Positions 54,215 through 61,291 of a DNA stretch of 61,324 nt are shown here, in pieces. The translations under genes were made by a program, and so were the position numbers. The stretch covers positions 1 through 61,324 of the forward strand of contig CATLBH010000009.1 in the NCBI GenBank assembly GCA_949878745.1. Reading direction: 5' to 3'. How positions within the stretch are numbered: the stretch's first letter is position 1; each line of letters starts with the position of its first letter. The stretch is from an uncultured Ruminiclostridium sp. Its GTDB lineage: Bacteria > Bacillota > Clostridia > Oscillospirales > Ruminococcaceae. Below the pieces are notes generated by a model that did no database searches, was not told the DNA's origin, and worked only from the letters and a program-made list of their open reading frames with translations.

Positions 54215-56167
54215 TTATTCAAATATTAAAGGCTGATCGCCGTTATCCTCCGCGGTTTCCGTGCCGCCGTAATCGCCCCCGCCGATATCGGTCTCGGAAG
54301 AGGTTTCCTCACCAACGCCGTCGGTTTCGTCGGTTTCGTCGGTTTCGTCGGTTTCCCATTCCATTGCGTTAAAGGTGGTTGTGGTTTCCTCCGGCTTCAC
54401 GGCGCCGTATACCACTACCTCCTCGCTGGCGGCCACCATAACGTCCTCGCCGATTTCTTTGTTACAGCGGTAAACAAAGCCCTCCTCGATCTCGTCCGTT
54501 ATTTCCTCTTCTATACGGTACTTTATCCCCATATCCGACAGCTCCTTAACGTAATCGTCTACGTTTTTGTCCGTATAATCGGGCAGGGGGAGCTTTTCGG
54601 GGCCTTTGCTGACGACTACGCCGATCTCCGTGCCCGACTGAACCACCGTTCCTTCGGCTACGCTCTGGCTTATAATCTGTCCCGATTTATATTCTCCGCT
54701 GAAGTCGAAGGTGGCTTGGAAAATAAGATAGGAATACTGCGGGTTGGTGCTTACGGTGGTGTAAAAAGCCCCTTGGAAATTCGGGAGCACATAGCCGCCG
54801 CCCGGCACGGAAGCGGTGGTTTCCGAAACGGGTTCGGAAGCCTCCGGGGCGGTTATCTGCGGGGTGGTTGACGGGGGACGCGTGGCGGTTGTCGTCGTTT
54901 CTTCCTCTCCCCCCTCGGAGGAGGTAACGATCATCGCTATGATAAAAGCGAGTATTATTACTCCCAGAACGGAAGAAACCGCGATAAACTTTATCTTGTC
55001 CCTGTCGGTTTTTCTTTTTCTCTTTTTCTGCTTTTTAACGTTTCCCGACGAATGAGGGGAAGAGCTTTTTCTGTTGCTGTTGCCGTTTCCGTTTTTCATC
55101 GGCTCGGAGGAATGCGGCTGTCCGTTATGACCGGCCATACCTCCGCCGCTTTTGGGTGAAGGACGGGGAACGGGCATCGTTATTTCGCTGGAATATTCCT
55201 CGGCGGGAACGGGCTGTTCAAAAAGACGGTCCACAAACTCGGTCACGGTGGAAATCCTTTCCTCCGAGTCAAGTCTCATACCCCTCATTATAACGTCCGA
55301 AACGTTTTTGGGCACATGTCGGCTTATAAGCATCGGGTCGGTAAGAGCGTCCTCAACAAGCCTGTCGGGAGCGGAAGGGGGCGTAACGCCGGTAAGACAG
55401 CGGTAAAGCACCGCCGCAATCCCGTAAACGTCCGTCCAGCTCCCGTTTCTTTTGGAGCTGGAATACAGCTCGGGAGCCGCATAGCCGCCGAAAACCTCAT
55501 AGCCTATATCGCTGTCGGCGGTATGAGCGGCGCTTATGGAAAAGCCTATAAGCTTAAGCTCGTTTTTTTCGCTCACGAAAATGGTTGAAGTGCTTATGCC
55601 GCGGTGGATTATCCCCAGACCGTGAAGCATACTCAAAGCGGTAAGCACGGGCGGGAAAAGCTCCTTCACCTGTTCCCACGTCATTATTTCGCCGCAGTTG
55701 GTGAGATAAGCCTTAAGGCTTATCCCCCCTATATATTCCATTACCGCATAGGCGGTGTTATTCTGGGTGAAAACGTCCAGAACGGGCTGTACACATCGGA
55801 TATTCGACGAGCGCATAAGGGTGGTGTGCAGCTCGATAAATTCCGCAAGATAGGTTTTATAAAGAGGGAGCTTGTTGGAGCGCACCGAAATTATTTCCTC
55901 GTCTCTCTCTCTTACGCAAAGAGTGTCGGGCATATACTCGCGCACGGTCACCTTGCGTCCCGTTTGGGTGTCGAAGCCTATATACAAAGCGGATTCGCCG
56001 CTGTAGCCGATCAGCTTTCCCACTATGTAACGCTCCGCCAGAAACGTTTTGGGAGCAAGATATGAGGAAATGTAGGATTCGGTATCGAACAAGCCGCATA
56101 GGGGACAGGTTCCGTGGTCGTTAAGCTCGCCCATACAGCTCATACACAGATTTGTTTCTTTTCTCAT
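54215..56167 (-). CDS. Zinc-ribbon/kinase-like/PASTA membrane protein, predicted pseudokinase
   Basis: A 650-residue protein built as: Cys4 ribbon (C8, C11, C21, C24), a Ser/Thr kinase-like domain (about 45-320), a basic linker, a membrane helix (about 393-420), two PASTA-like repeats outside, and an acidic tail. The kinase fold is well kept (VMEYIGGISLKAYL, GGYAAPELYS, TDVYGIAAVLYRCLTG), but the catalytic residues are not: the beta-3 Lys is Arg76 (VTVREYMP), the HRD Asp is Gly190 (HRGISTS), and the DFG Asp is Gly208 (LIGFSIS). It is therefore predicted inactive. PASTA repeats bind muropeptides or beta-lactams in PknB-type kinases, so a wall-sensing scaffold is plausible. The tail holds (ETD)n, coded by four 9-base repeats at about 54318-54353. 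A promoter lies at 56202-56230. Confidence 0.9.
   Translation of the reverse strand: MRKETNLCMSCMGELNDHGTCPLCGLFDTESYISSYLAPKTFLAERYIVGKLIGYSGESALYIGFDTQTGRKVTVREYMPDTLCVRERDEEIISVRSNKLPLYKTYLAEFIELHTTLMRSSNIRCVQPVLDVFTQNNTAYAVMEYIGGISLKAYLTNCGEIMTWEQVKELFPPVLTALSMLHGLGIIHRGISTSTIFVSEKNELKLIGFSISAAHTADSDIGYEVFGGYAAPELYSSSKRNGSWTDVYGIAAVLYRCLTGVTPPSAPDRLVEDALTDPMLISRHVPKNVSDVIMRGMRLDSEERISTVTEFVDRLFEQPVPAEEYSSEITMPVPRPSPKSGGGMAGHNGQPHSSEPMKNGNGNSNRKSSSPHSSGNVKKQKKRKRKTDRDKIKFIAVSSVLGVIILAFIIAMIVTSSEGGEEETTTTATRPPSTTPQITAPEASEPVSETTASVPGGGYVLPNFQGAFYTTVSTNPQYSYLIFQATFDFSGEYKSGQIISQSVAEGTVVQSGTEIGVVVSKGPEKLPLPDYTDKNVDDYVKELSDMGIKYRIEEEITDEIEEGFVYRCNKEIGEDVMVAASEEVVVYGAVKPEETTTTFNAMEWETDETDETDETDGVGEETSSETDIGGGDYGGTETAEDNGDQPLIFE
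54318..54353 (-). repeat. 9-bp tandem repeats coding ETD
   Basis: GTCGGTTTC repeats four times, encoding (ETD)4 in the C-terminal tail of the PASTA protein. It may vary in copy number. Confidence 0.75.
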
Positions 56168-56201
56168 ATTTTAATGAAATCTCTTTCCGTTTTTTATTTT
56201 A

Positions 56202-56230
56202 ATTTTACCTCAAAAAACCCCCTCTGTCAA
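56202..56230 (-). promoter_or_regulatory. Promoter of the PASTA pseudokinase gene
   Basis: On the minus strand a perfect TTGACA (56230-56225) and TAAAAT (56207-56202) are spaced by 17 bases, 35 bases before the ATG. Confidence 0.75.
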
Positions 56231-56259
56231 GTAAATAAAATTTCGAAGGGCGATTTTTG

Positions 56260-56288
56260 TTGACAAACAAAGGGTTTGGTGGTATATT
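56260..56288 (+). promoter_or_regulatory. Promoter of the 106-residue protein gene
   Basis: TTGACA at 56260-56265 and TATATT at 56283-56288 are spaced by 17 bases; it is divergent from the pseudokinase promoter. A direct repeat GGTTACAAAATAGTTAC follows at 56342-56358, in the leader. Confidence 0.75.
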
Positions 56289-56377
56289 TATTGTAAAGGC
56301 GAAAATTTTTTGAGGGACTCTTTTTACATAATTATCAAAGTGGTTACAAAATAGTTACAAAAAATCGGGAGGACGGT

Positions 56378-56698
56378 ATGTTTTTTAAAAAGAAAGACAA
56401 AAACTGTATGACCGCCGAACAGCTCAGAGGGCTGGACAAAAGGCAGCTGAAATATGTTACCCAAAGGGATTACGAAAAAGGCGGGGAGAAAAAAATAGGA
56501 GACCAAGGCGCGGTTAACGTAACGGGAAACGATTTCACCATAGTCTGCTTCGGAAAAACGGTTTTCAGCGCGCCCATAAACGAGATAAAAGCGGGCGAGC
56601 TTATGGATCTCTCCGGCTTCACCGCCGCTCATACGGGAAAGGACGGGGAGAAAATATGCGTGGTGGCAAGGTACAGCGAGGGAAAAGTCAAATTATAA
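56378..56698 (+). CDS. Small basic cytoplasmic protein of unknown function
   Basis: A 106-residue protein without signal peptide or membrane segment. It begins MFFKKKDKNCMTAEQLRGLDKRQLKYVT and has a beta-rich C-terminal half (GNDFTIVCFGKTVFSAP, EKICVVARYSEGKVKL). I recognize no family. CGGGAGGACGGT precedes the ATG. Its promoter is back-to-back with that of the PASTA pseudokinase, so the two may be related in function, but this is only an inference from position. Confidence 0.75.
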   Translation: MFFKKKDKNCMTAEQLRGLDKRQLKYVTQRDYEKGGEKKIGDQGAVNVTGNDFTIVCFGKTVFSAPINEIKAGELMDLSGFTAAHTGKDGEKICVVARYSEGKVKL

Positions 56699-56733
56699 CG
56701 ATCAATAAACGGGCAATAAATTCTCGAAATCTA

Positions 56734-56762
56734 TTGACAATCCCTCTTATTTATGATAAAAT
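56734..56762 (+). promoter_or_regulatory. Promoter of metK
   Basis: TTGACA at 56734-56739 and TAAAAT at 56757-56762 are spaced by 17 bases, 50 bases upstream of the riboswitch. Confidence 0.75.
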
Positions 56763-56810
56763 ATTTTTTGTAAGAACATTTTTAAAAAATTTCTTACACA
56801 ACAATTTACG

Positions 56811-56928
56811 ATCCTTATCCAGAGCAGCCGAGTGACAGGCACGTTGACGCTGCAGCAACCGTCCGACCTTTCGGAAAAGGTGCTACTTCCTGCGCCTATG
56901 GAATATTTATAGGCGGAAGATGAGGGGT
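56811..56928 (+). ncRNA. SAM (S-box family) riboswitch
   Basis: The closing stem CTTATC (56814) pairs with GATGAG (56924). Inside are the S-box features: AGAGCAGCCGAGTGACAGGC, CTGCAGCAACC, AAGGTGCTACTTCCTGC and the P4-like hairpin GCCTAT/ATAGGC. The GCAACC and GTGC-x-ACTTCCTGC boxes match SAM-I aptamers. It lies between the promoter and metK and is followed by a terminator, so high SAM should end transcription early. Confidence 0.9.
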
Positions 56929-56937
56929 GCTGAATAT

Positions 56938-56965
56938 CAACGCCCCGATAGGAGGGCGTTTTTTT
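56938..56965 (+). terminator. Riboswitch-controlled terminator
   Basis: AACGCCCC and AGGGCGTT pair and are followed by TTTTTTT, just after the SAM aptamer and 84 bases before metK. It is the expression platform. Confidence 0.85.
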
Positions 56966-57048
56966 GTTGGTACATTTCACGTAGGGGGAAAAGGCAAAGT
57001 CAAAACCCGTTCAATGCCCCCAAAAAAACAGAAAGGAAAGTTTTAAAA

Positions 57049-58230
57049 ATGGCAAAACGTTTATTTACCTCGGAAAGCGTTACCGAGGGTCACCCCGACA
57101 AAATATGCGACAGAATAAGCGACAGCATTCTGGACGAGCTTTTAAGACAGGACCCCATGAGCAGAGTCGCCTGTGAAACCTGTACCACCACCGGTATGGT
57201 TATGGTTATGGGAGAGATCACCACGGAGGGTTATGTGGATATCCCCAAAACCGTAAGAAACGCGGTAAAGGATATAGGCTATGACAACGCCGCTTACGGC
57301 TTCGACTGCAACACCTGTTCCGTCGTCACCTCCATTGACGAACAGTCCGCCGACATCGCCATGGGCGTCGACAACGCTCTCGAGGGAAGAGAGGAAAACA
57401 AGCTGGATACCGGCGCGGGAGATCAGGGAATGATGTTCGGCTACGCCTGCGACGAAACCCCTGAGCTTATGCCTTTGCCCATATCTCTGGCGCACAAGCT
57501 GGCGAAACGTCTCACGGAGTGCAGAAAAAGCGGCGAGATACCTTACATTCTTCCCGACGGAAAATCTCAGGTGACCGTGGAGTACGAGAACGACAAGCCC
57601 GTCCGCGTGGACACCGTGGTAATTTCCACCCAGCATAAGGCAAGCGCGACACTTTTACAGATAAGGGCGGACATTGTGGAAAAGGTAATAAAGCCCACCA
57701 TTCCCGCCAATCTGTTGGACAACGAGACGAAAATATACGTCAACCCCACCGGGCGCTTCGTTATCGGAGGTCCTCAGGGGGACAGCGGCCTCACCGGAAG
57801 AAAGATAATCGTCGACACCTACGGCGGCTACGCGAGACACGGCGGCGGCGCTTTCTCGGGAAAGGATCCCACCAAGGTTGACCGCTCCGCCGCATATGCG
57901 GCGAGACACGTGGCCAAAAACATAGTGGCGGCGGGTCTGGCGAAACGCTGCGAGGTACAATTGGCTTACGCCATAGGCGTGGCCAAGCCCGTTTCCGTAT
58001 TGGTGGACACCTTCGGCACGGGAAAATACGGCGACGACAAAATCGAAAAAGCCGTGGAAAAGGTATTCGACCTGAGACCCGCCGCCATTATCGAAGCCCT
58101 TGAGCTCAGGAAGCCCCAGTACGCCGCCCTTTCCGCCTACGGACATATGGGTCGCGAGGATCTCGGGGTAAAGTGGGAGGAAAGGAATAAGACCGAGGAG
58201 CTGTTGAAGGCGGTTGAAGAGATGGTGTAA
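57049..58230 (+). CDS. metK: S-adenosylmethionine synthetase
   Basis: A 393-residue enzyme that makes SAM from methionine and ATP. The ATG at 57049 has AGAAAGGAAAG upstream; the frame continues into the riboswitch, but that part is not translated. Motifs are [66 protein letters not shown] with catalytic residues, and [20 protein letters not shown] (the P-loop-like phosphate site). It is regulated by the SAM riboswitch and ends in a long hairpin terminator at 58453-58495. Confidence 0.98.
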   Translation: MAKRLFTSESVTEGHPDKICDRISDSILDELLRQDPMSRVACETCTTTGMVMVMGEITTEGYVDIPKTVRNAVKDIGYDNAAYGFDCNTCSVVTSIDEQSADIAMGVDNALEGREENKLDTGAGDQGMMFGYACDETPELMPLPISLAHKLAKRLTECRKSGEIPYILPDGKSQVTVEYENDKPVRVDTVVISTQHKASATLLQIRADIVEKVIKPTIPANLLDNETKIYVNPTGRFVIGGPQGDSGLTGRKIIVDTYGGYARHGGGAFSGKDPTKVDRSAAYAARHVAKNIVAAGLAKRCEVQLAYAIGVAKPVSVLVDTFGTGKYGDDKIEKAVEKVFDLRPAAIIEALELRKPQYAALSAYGHMGREDLGVKWEERNKTEELLKAVEEMV

Positions 58231-58264
58231 GCTGCAATTAAAAGGCTGTTTAACAAAATAAAAA

Positions 58265-58344
58265 GCGGCGAAGCCGCATAATGTCCTTTTCGCTTCTTTT
58301 TCGGACACCGAAAAGGAAGTGGGGTGTGGGGCGAAGCCCCACTG
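58265..58344. repeat. Cluster of GC-rich hairpin repeats
   Basis: Short perfect hairpins with GAA loops lie at 58265-58277 (GCGGCGAAGCCGC) and about 58328-58344 (GTGGGGC GAA GCCCCAC). Between them is CTTCTTTTTCGGACACCGAAAAGGAAG, the same hairpin type as near 29466 and related to those at 12437 and 60870. Confidence 0.6.
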
Positions 58345-58452
58345 CCACAAGGCGAGAGTAAAAAACAAACTCATAAGTCTGTCGCGTAAAAACAATACGT
58401 TAGAAGCGGGCGAAGCCGCCGCTTCGGGATAAAAACAAAAAACTTACGGTAT

Positions 58453-58495
58453 AAACCCGTTAAATCCGTTTCAAAACGAGATTTGGCGGGTTTTT
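58453..58495 (+). terminator. Terminator downstream of metK
   Basis: AAACCCGTTAAATC pairs with GATTTGGCGGGTTT (two G-U pairs), with an inner CGTTT/AAACG, and is followed by TTTTT. It ends about 260 bases past the metK stop. Confidence 0.75.
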
Positions 58496-58497
58496 AA

Positions 58498-58868
58498 CGT
58501 ATGCTTGTTTTTCTGTACCGAAGCGGCGGCGCAGCCGCGAACGGAGCCGAAGCGATAGCGAAGGCGGAGGGAGCCGACGCGGAGCGATAGCGAAGCGGCG
58601 ACAAATTTTCCGTTAGGAAAATTTGGGCTGCGCCCCCTGCTGTTGGGCAGTTTTGGCGTAGGAGTAGTTTTGACTGATGGGGCGGGTTGCGGAGGGTGAT
58701 AACCGAACATAAGAAAAGTTTTTTATGGGTACGCAATTATTGGCAATAACCGATAGACAATCAAGAAAATGTAACCAAAAAGCTTTATTGGGAGCGGTTA
58801 TACCCTTTGAAAACCCTATTTCCTTTTTGGAGTCCAAAAAAGAAGCAAAATTTTTTTTAAAACGGGTA
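58498..58868. other. Intergenic region with low-complexity repeats
   Basis: Around 58515-58605 GAAGCGATAGCGAAG and GGAGCCGA units recur in GC-rich, imperfect repeats. A short plus-strand frame at 58725-58913 overlaps the promoter region and is probably not a gene. Confidence 0.4.
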
Positions 58869-58897
58869 TTGACAAAGCTGTATAAACTGTATATAAT
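58869..58897 (+). promoter_or_regulatory. Promoter of the GntR/ABC operon
   Basis: Perfect TTGACA (58869-58874) and TATAAT (58892-58897) with a 17-base spacer, 42 bases before the first ATG. Confidence 0.9.
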
Positions 58898-58911
58898 AGA
58901 TATATACAGTT
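58885..58911 (+). promoter_or_regulatory. Inverted-repeat operator overlapping the -10 box
   Basis: An 11-base perfect inverted repeat, AACTGTATATA, five bases, then TATATACAGTT, overlaps the -10 and transcription start. Its position suits self-repression by the GntR-type regulator encoded first in the operon. Confidence 0.8.
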
Positions 58912-58938
58912 GAAATCCAAAAGAAGGGAGGCGGAAGG

Positions 58939-59325
58939 ATGACCGTAATAATCGACAACAAAAGCGGCGCGCCCATATACGACCAAATTTATTCACAGAT
59001 AAAAAACCAGATAATAAGCGGAGCTTTGAAGGAAAACGAAATGCTGCCGTCCATAAGAGGGCTGGCAAAGGATCTGAAAATAAGCTTTGTTACCACCAAG
59101 CGGGCTTATGACGAACTGGAGAGAGAGGGCTTCATATATACGATTCAGGCAAAGGGCTGTTATGTGGCGCCGAAAAACGTCGAACTGCTCCGAGAGGAAA
59201 ACCTGAAACGGATAGAATGTCATATCGAGGAAATAGTACGGCTTTCCGCCGCCTGTAATCTTGTAAAAAACGACATAAAGGAAATGTTGGATTTTGCCTT
59301 TGAAGCGGAAAAAGAGGAGGAATGA
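58939..59325 (+). CDS. GntR-family regulator, YtrA subfamily
   Basis: A 128-residue regulator. Residues 8-75 are the GntR winged helix (SGAPIYDQIYSQIKNQI, LPSIRGLAKDLKISFVTTKR, YDELEREGFIY). The remaining about 45 residues form the short helical C-terminus of the YtrA subfamily, in place of a large ligand domain. The ribosome site is AGGGAGGCGGAAGG. It is the first gene of an operon with the ABC transporter genes, as in other YtrA systems that control exporters answering to cell-wall-active peptides. The inducer is unknown. Confidence 0.9.
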   Translation: MTVIIDNKSGAPIYDQIYSQIKNQIISGALKENEMLPSIRGLAKDLKISFVTTKRAYDELEREGFIYTIQAKGCYVAPKNVELLREENLKRIECHIEEIVRLSAACNLVKNDIKEMLDFAFEAEKEEE

Positions 59326-59327
59326 AA

Positions 59328-60185
59328 ATGACAAACGCTTTGGAAATCAAAAACCTGTCGAAAAGCTTCGGAAGCTTTAAGCTGGACAATGTGAGCCTGA
59401 CGCTGCCAACCGGCTGTATTATGGGACTTATCGGCGAAAACGGAGCGGGAAAGAGCACTCTTATAAAGCTCATTCTCAACATTCTCCATAAGGACAGCGG
59501 AACCGTTACCGTTTTGGGAAGAGACAATACCGACAATATAAGGCTCACAAAAGAGGAAGTGGGTGTAGTCACCGACGAGGTGGGAATCCCCGAATGTCTT
59601 AAGGCGGGACAGGTGGGAAAAATAATGAAGCACACCTTCAAATACTGGGACGAAAAGGCTTTTGAAAATTATCTTATAAAGCTCGACATACCTAAAGACA
59701 AGCAATTCAAGGATTTTTCCCGAGGCAACAAAATGAAGCTGGGAATAGCTGCGGCGCTTTCCCATAACAGCAGGCTTTTGCTGTTGGACGAGGCGACAAG
59801 CGGCCTTGATCCGGTGGTAAGGGACGAGGTGGTGGAAATGCTGAGCGATTTCACCCGCGACGAAGGACATTCCATTCTTATTTCCTCCCACATCGTGAGC
59901 GATCTGGAAAAGCTGTGCGACTATGTTGCCTTCCTTCATAAAGGAAAACTGCTGCTTTGCGAGGAAAAGGACAGACTGACGGAGGAATACTGCGTAGTAC
60001 GCGGCGAAAAAGGAATACTGGCGGGGATCGAGCCCAAGTCAGTGCTCAACAAAAAAGAAACGCCCTATTCGGAAGAGGGGATAGTTTTAAGAAAGGCCGC
60101 CCCGAAAAACGCGTCGGTCAGCCCCGTAAGTATCGAAGAGCTGTTTGTTTATACGGTAAAGGGAGAAAGGAGCGATAGTATATGA
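59328..60185 (+). CDS. ABC transporter ATP-binding protein
   Basis: A 285-residue ATPase. The ATG at 59328 is preferred, since GAGGAGG lies 7 bases upstream; an ATG at 59322 abuts that site. Walker A is GENGAGKSTL, the signature is FSRGNKMKL (degenerate LSGGQ), Walker B LLLLDEATSGLDP, and the H loop ISSHI. The last about 70 residues are an extension of unclear role. It energizes the adjacent ABC-2 type permease, probably for export of a peptide or drug. Its end overlaps the permease start by 4 bases. Confidence 0.93.
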   Translation: MTNALEIKNLSKSFGSFKLDNVSLTLPTGCIMGLIGENGAGKSTLIKLILNILHKDSGTVTVLGRDNTDNIRLTKEEVGVVTDEVGIPECLKAGQVGKIMKHTFKYWDEKAFENYLIKLDIPKDKQFKDFSRGNKMKLGIAAALSHNSRLLLLDEATSGLDPVVRDEVVEMLSDFTRDEGHSILISSHIVSDLEKLCDYVAFLHKGKLLLCEEKDRLTEEYCVVRGEKGILAGIEPKSVLNKKETPYSEEGIVLRKAAPKNASVSPVSIEELFVYTVKGERSDSI

Positions 60186-60805
60186 AAGCGCTTATGCTTA
60201 AGGATTTTTATATGATAAAAAAATACTGCCGTTCTTATTTATTGGTTTTGGCGGTGTTTTCGGCGGTGTCGGTTTTCGATTCCACCTGGCTGCCCTCGGC
60301 GATGTCGCTGCTTTGCGTTATGGCGGCAATGCTGCCCGTTACGCTGATGGCCTATGACGAGCGCAGTCATTGGAACGAGTACTGCGCGGCGCTGCCCTAC
60401 GGAAACGGGGCTTTTGTTTCATCAAAGTATGTTCTGTGCCTTATATGCCAGCTGGCGGTCGCGGCGGTTTTTCTGCTTATCAGAATCATCGGGGGCGGCG
60501 CGGATATGACGGAATTTTTAATAAGCTCCTTCTTAGCAATATGCTGTTCATGCGTTTTCGCTGCGATTACGCTTCCTTTGGTGCTTTGGCTGGGGGTTGA
60601 AAAGGGTCGGGTTCTTTACTATGTGTTCATAGTGATAGGTTTTGCGGCTTCGGGAGCACTTAAGAGCTTGTCAATCAGCGAAAAAGCGGATATAAGAGCG
60701 GTTTTCGACATTCTGGCGGCGGTTCTTCCTATTTTGGCGGCAGCGGCGTTTATTGCGTCCTGGGCAATATCGGTGATTATTTACGGGAAGAAAGAGATAA
60801 GGTAA
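60182..60805 (+). CDS. ABC-2 family transporter permease
   Basis: A 207-residue membrane protein with about six hydrophobic segments (LLVLAVFSAVSVF, AMSLLCVMAAMLPVTLMAY, LICQLAVAAVFLLIRII, FLAICCSCVFAAITLPLVLWL, VLYYVFIVIGFAASGAL, ILAAVLPILAAAAFIASWAISVII). MAYDERSHWNEYCAALP matches ABC-2 permeases found beside YtrA regulators. It starts with AAAGGAG and an ATGA overlap with the ATPase. The substrate is unknown; protection from envelope-active compounds is an inference from the operon type. Confidence 0.88.
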   Translation: MKALMLKDFYMIKKYCRSYLLVLAVFSAVSVFDSTWLPSAMSLLCVMAAMLPVTLMAYDERSHWNEYCAALPYGNGAFVSSKYVLCLICQLAVAAVFLLIRIIGGGADMTEFLISSFLAICCSCVFAAITLPLVLWLGVEKGRVLYYVFIVIGFAASGALKSLSISEKADIRAVFDILAAVLPILAAAAFIASWAISVIIYGKKEIR

Positions 60806-60838
60806 AGCGAAAAACAGCGTATAAGCTCCCCCAACAAA

Positions 60839-60896
60839 GGGACTGTAAATAAACAATCAATTCTGTTTTCGCTTCCTTTTGTGATCCAAAAAGGAA
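60839..60896. repeat. Dispersed hairpin repeat, copy 2
   Basis: About 90 percent identical to 12408-12465: it starts GGGACTGTAAA and ends with the hairpin CTTCCTTTTGTGATCCAAAAAGGAA. It lies just after the ABC operon and may also act as a terminator. Confidence 0.75.
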
Positions 60897-61028
60897 ATAG
60901 GATTACCAAAGAGTCAAAGCCCCTTTGGCAGCTGCCCGTAGAAGTGAAACTCTCGCCGTGGGAGCAAAATTTCGGACGGAGTCCGAAAAGCGTTTGCGTC
61001 GGAGACAGTCGCGAAGCGACAGTCTCTT
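60897..61028. other. Intergenic spacer between repeats
   Basis: GC-richer sequence with short self-complementary pieces (for example GTCGCGAAGCGAC at 61007-61019) but no gene. Confidence 0.4.
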
Positions 61029-61142
61029 ATACTAATCTTTAATCATATTGTAGACGAAGTCGGAAATATAATTAAAGATTACACTCAAAACACTAATCTT
61101 TGGTCAACATTTTTTGTCTATAATCTGACCAAGGATTAGCAT
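61029..61142. repeat. ATACTAATC palindromic element, two-hairpin copy (114 bp)
   Basis: Begins ATACTAATCTTTAATCA and ends GACCAAGGATTAGCAT. It has the same two hairpins and the linker (AGTGTTTTGAGTGTAATC on the minus strand) as 51824-51928 but in the opposite orientation, and closely matches the outer element at 31424-31631. Confidence 0.85.
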
Positions 61143-61291
61143 TAAGCGCCTCCGCAAGTTTTGAAAGAGGGGAAACCCTGAAAGAGAGGGCTTCCCCTGA
61201 GACCCAAACAAATTTTGTGTAAAACAGAATAAAGCACTTCCGATCAGCCAAGACTCAAGTTAAGAAAAAACTGAAAGGAAGTGTTTTAATT

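Noticed and set aside
58725-58913. A 62-codon plus-strand frame before the GntR gene
   Set aside because: It runs through the promoter and operator and ends before the real start, so it would not be transcribed in full.
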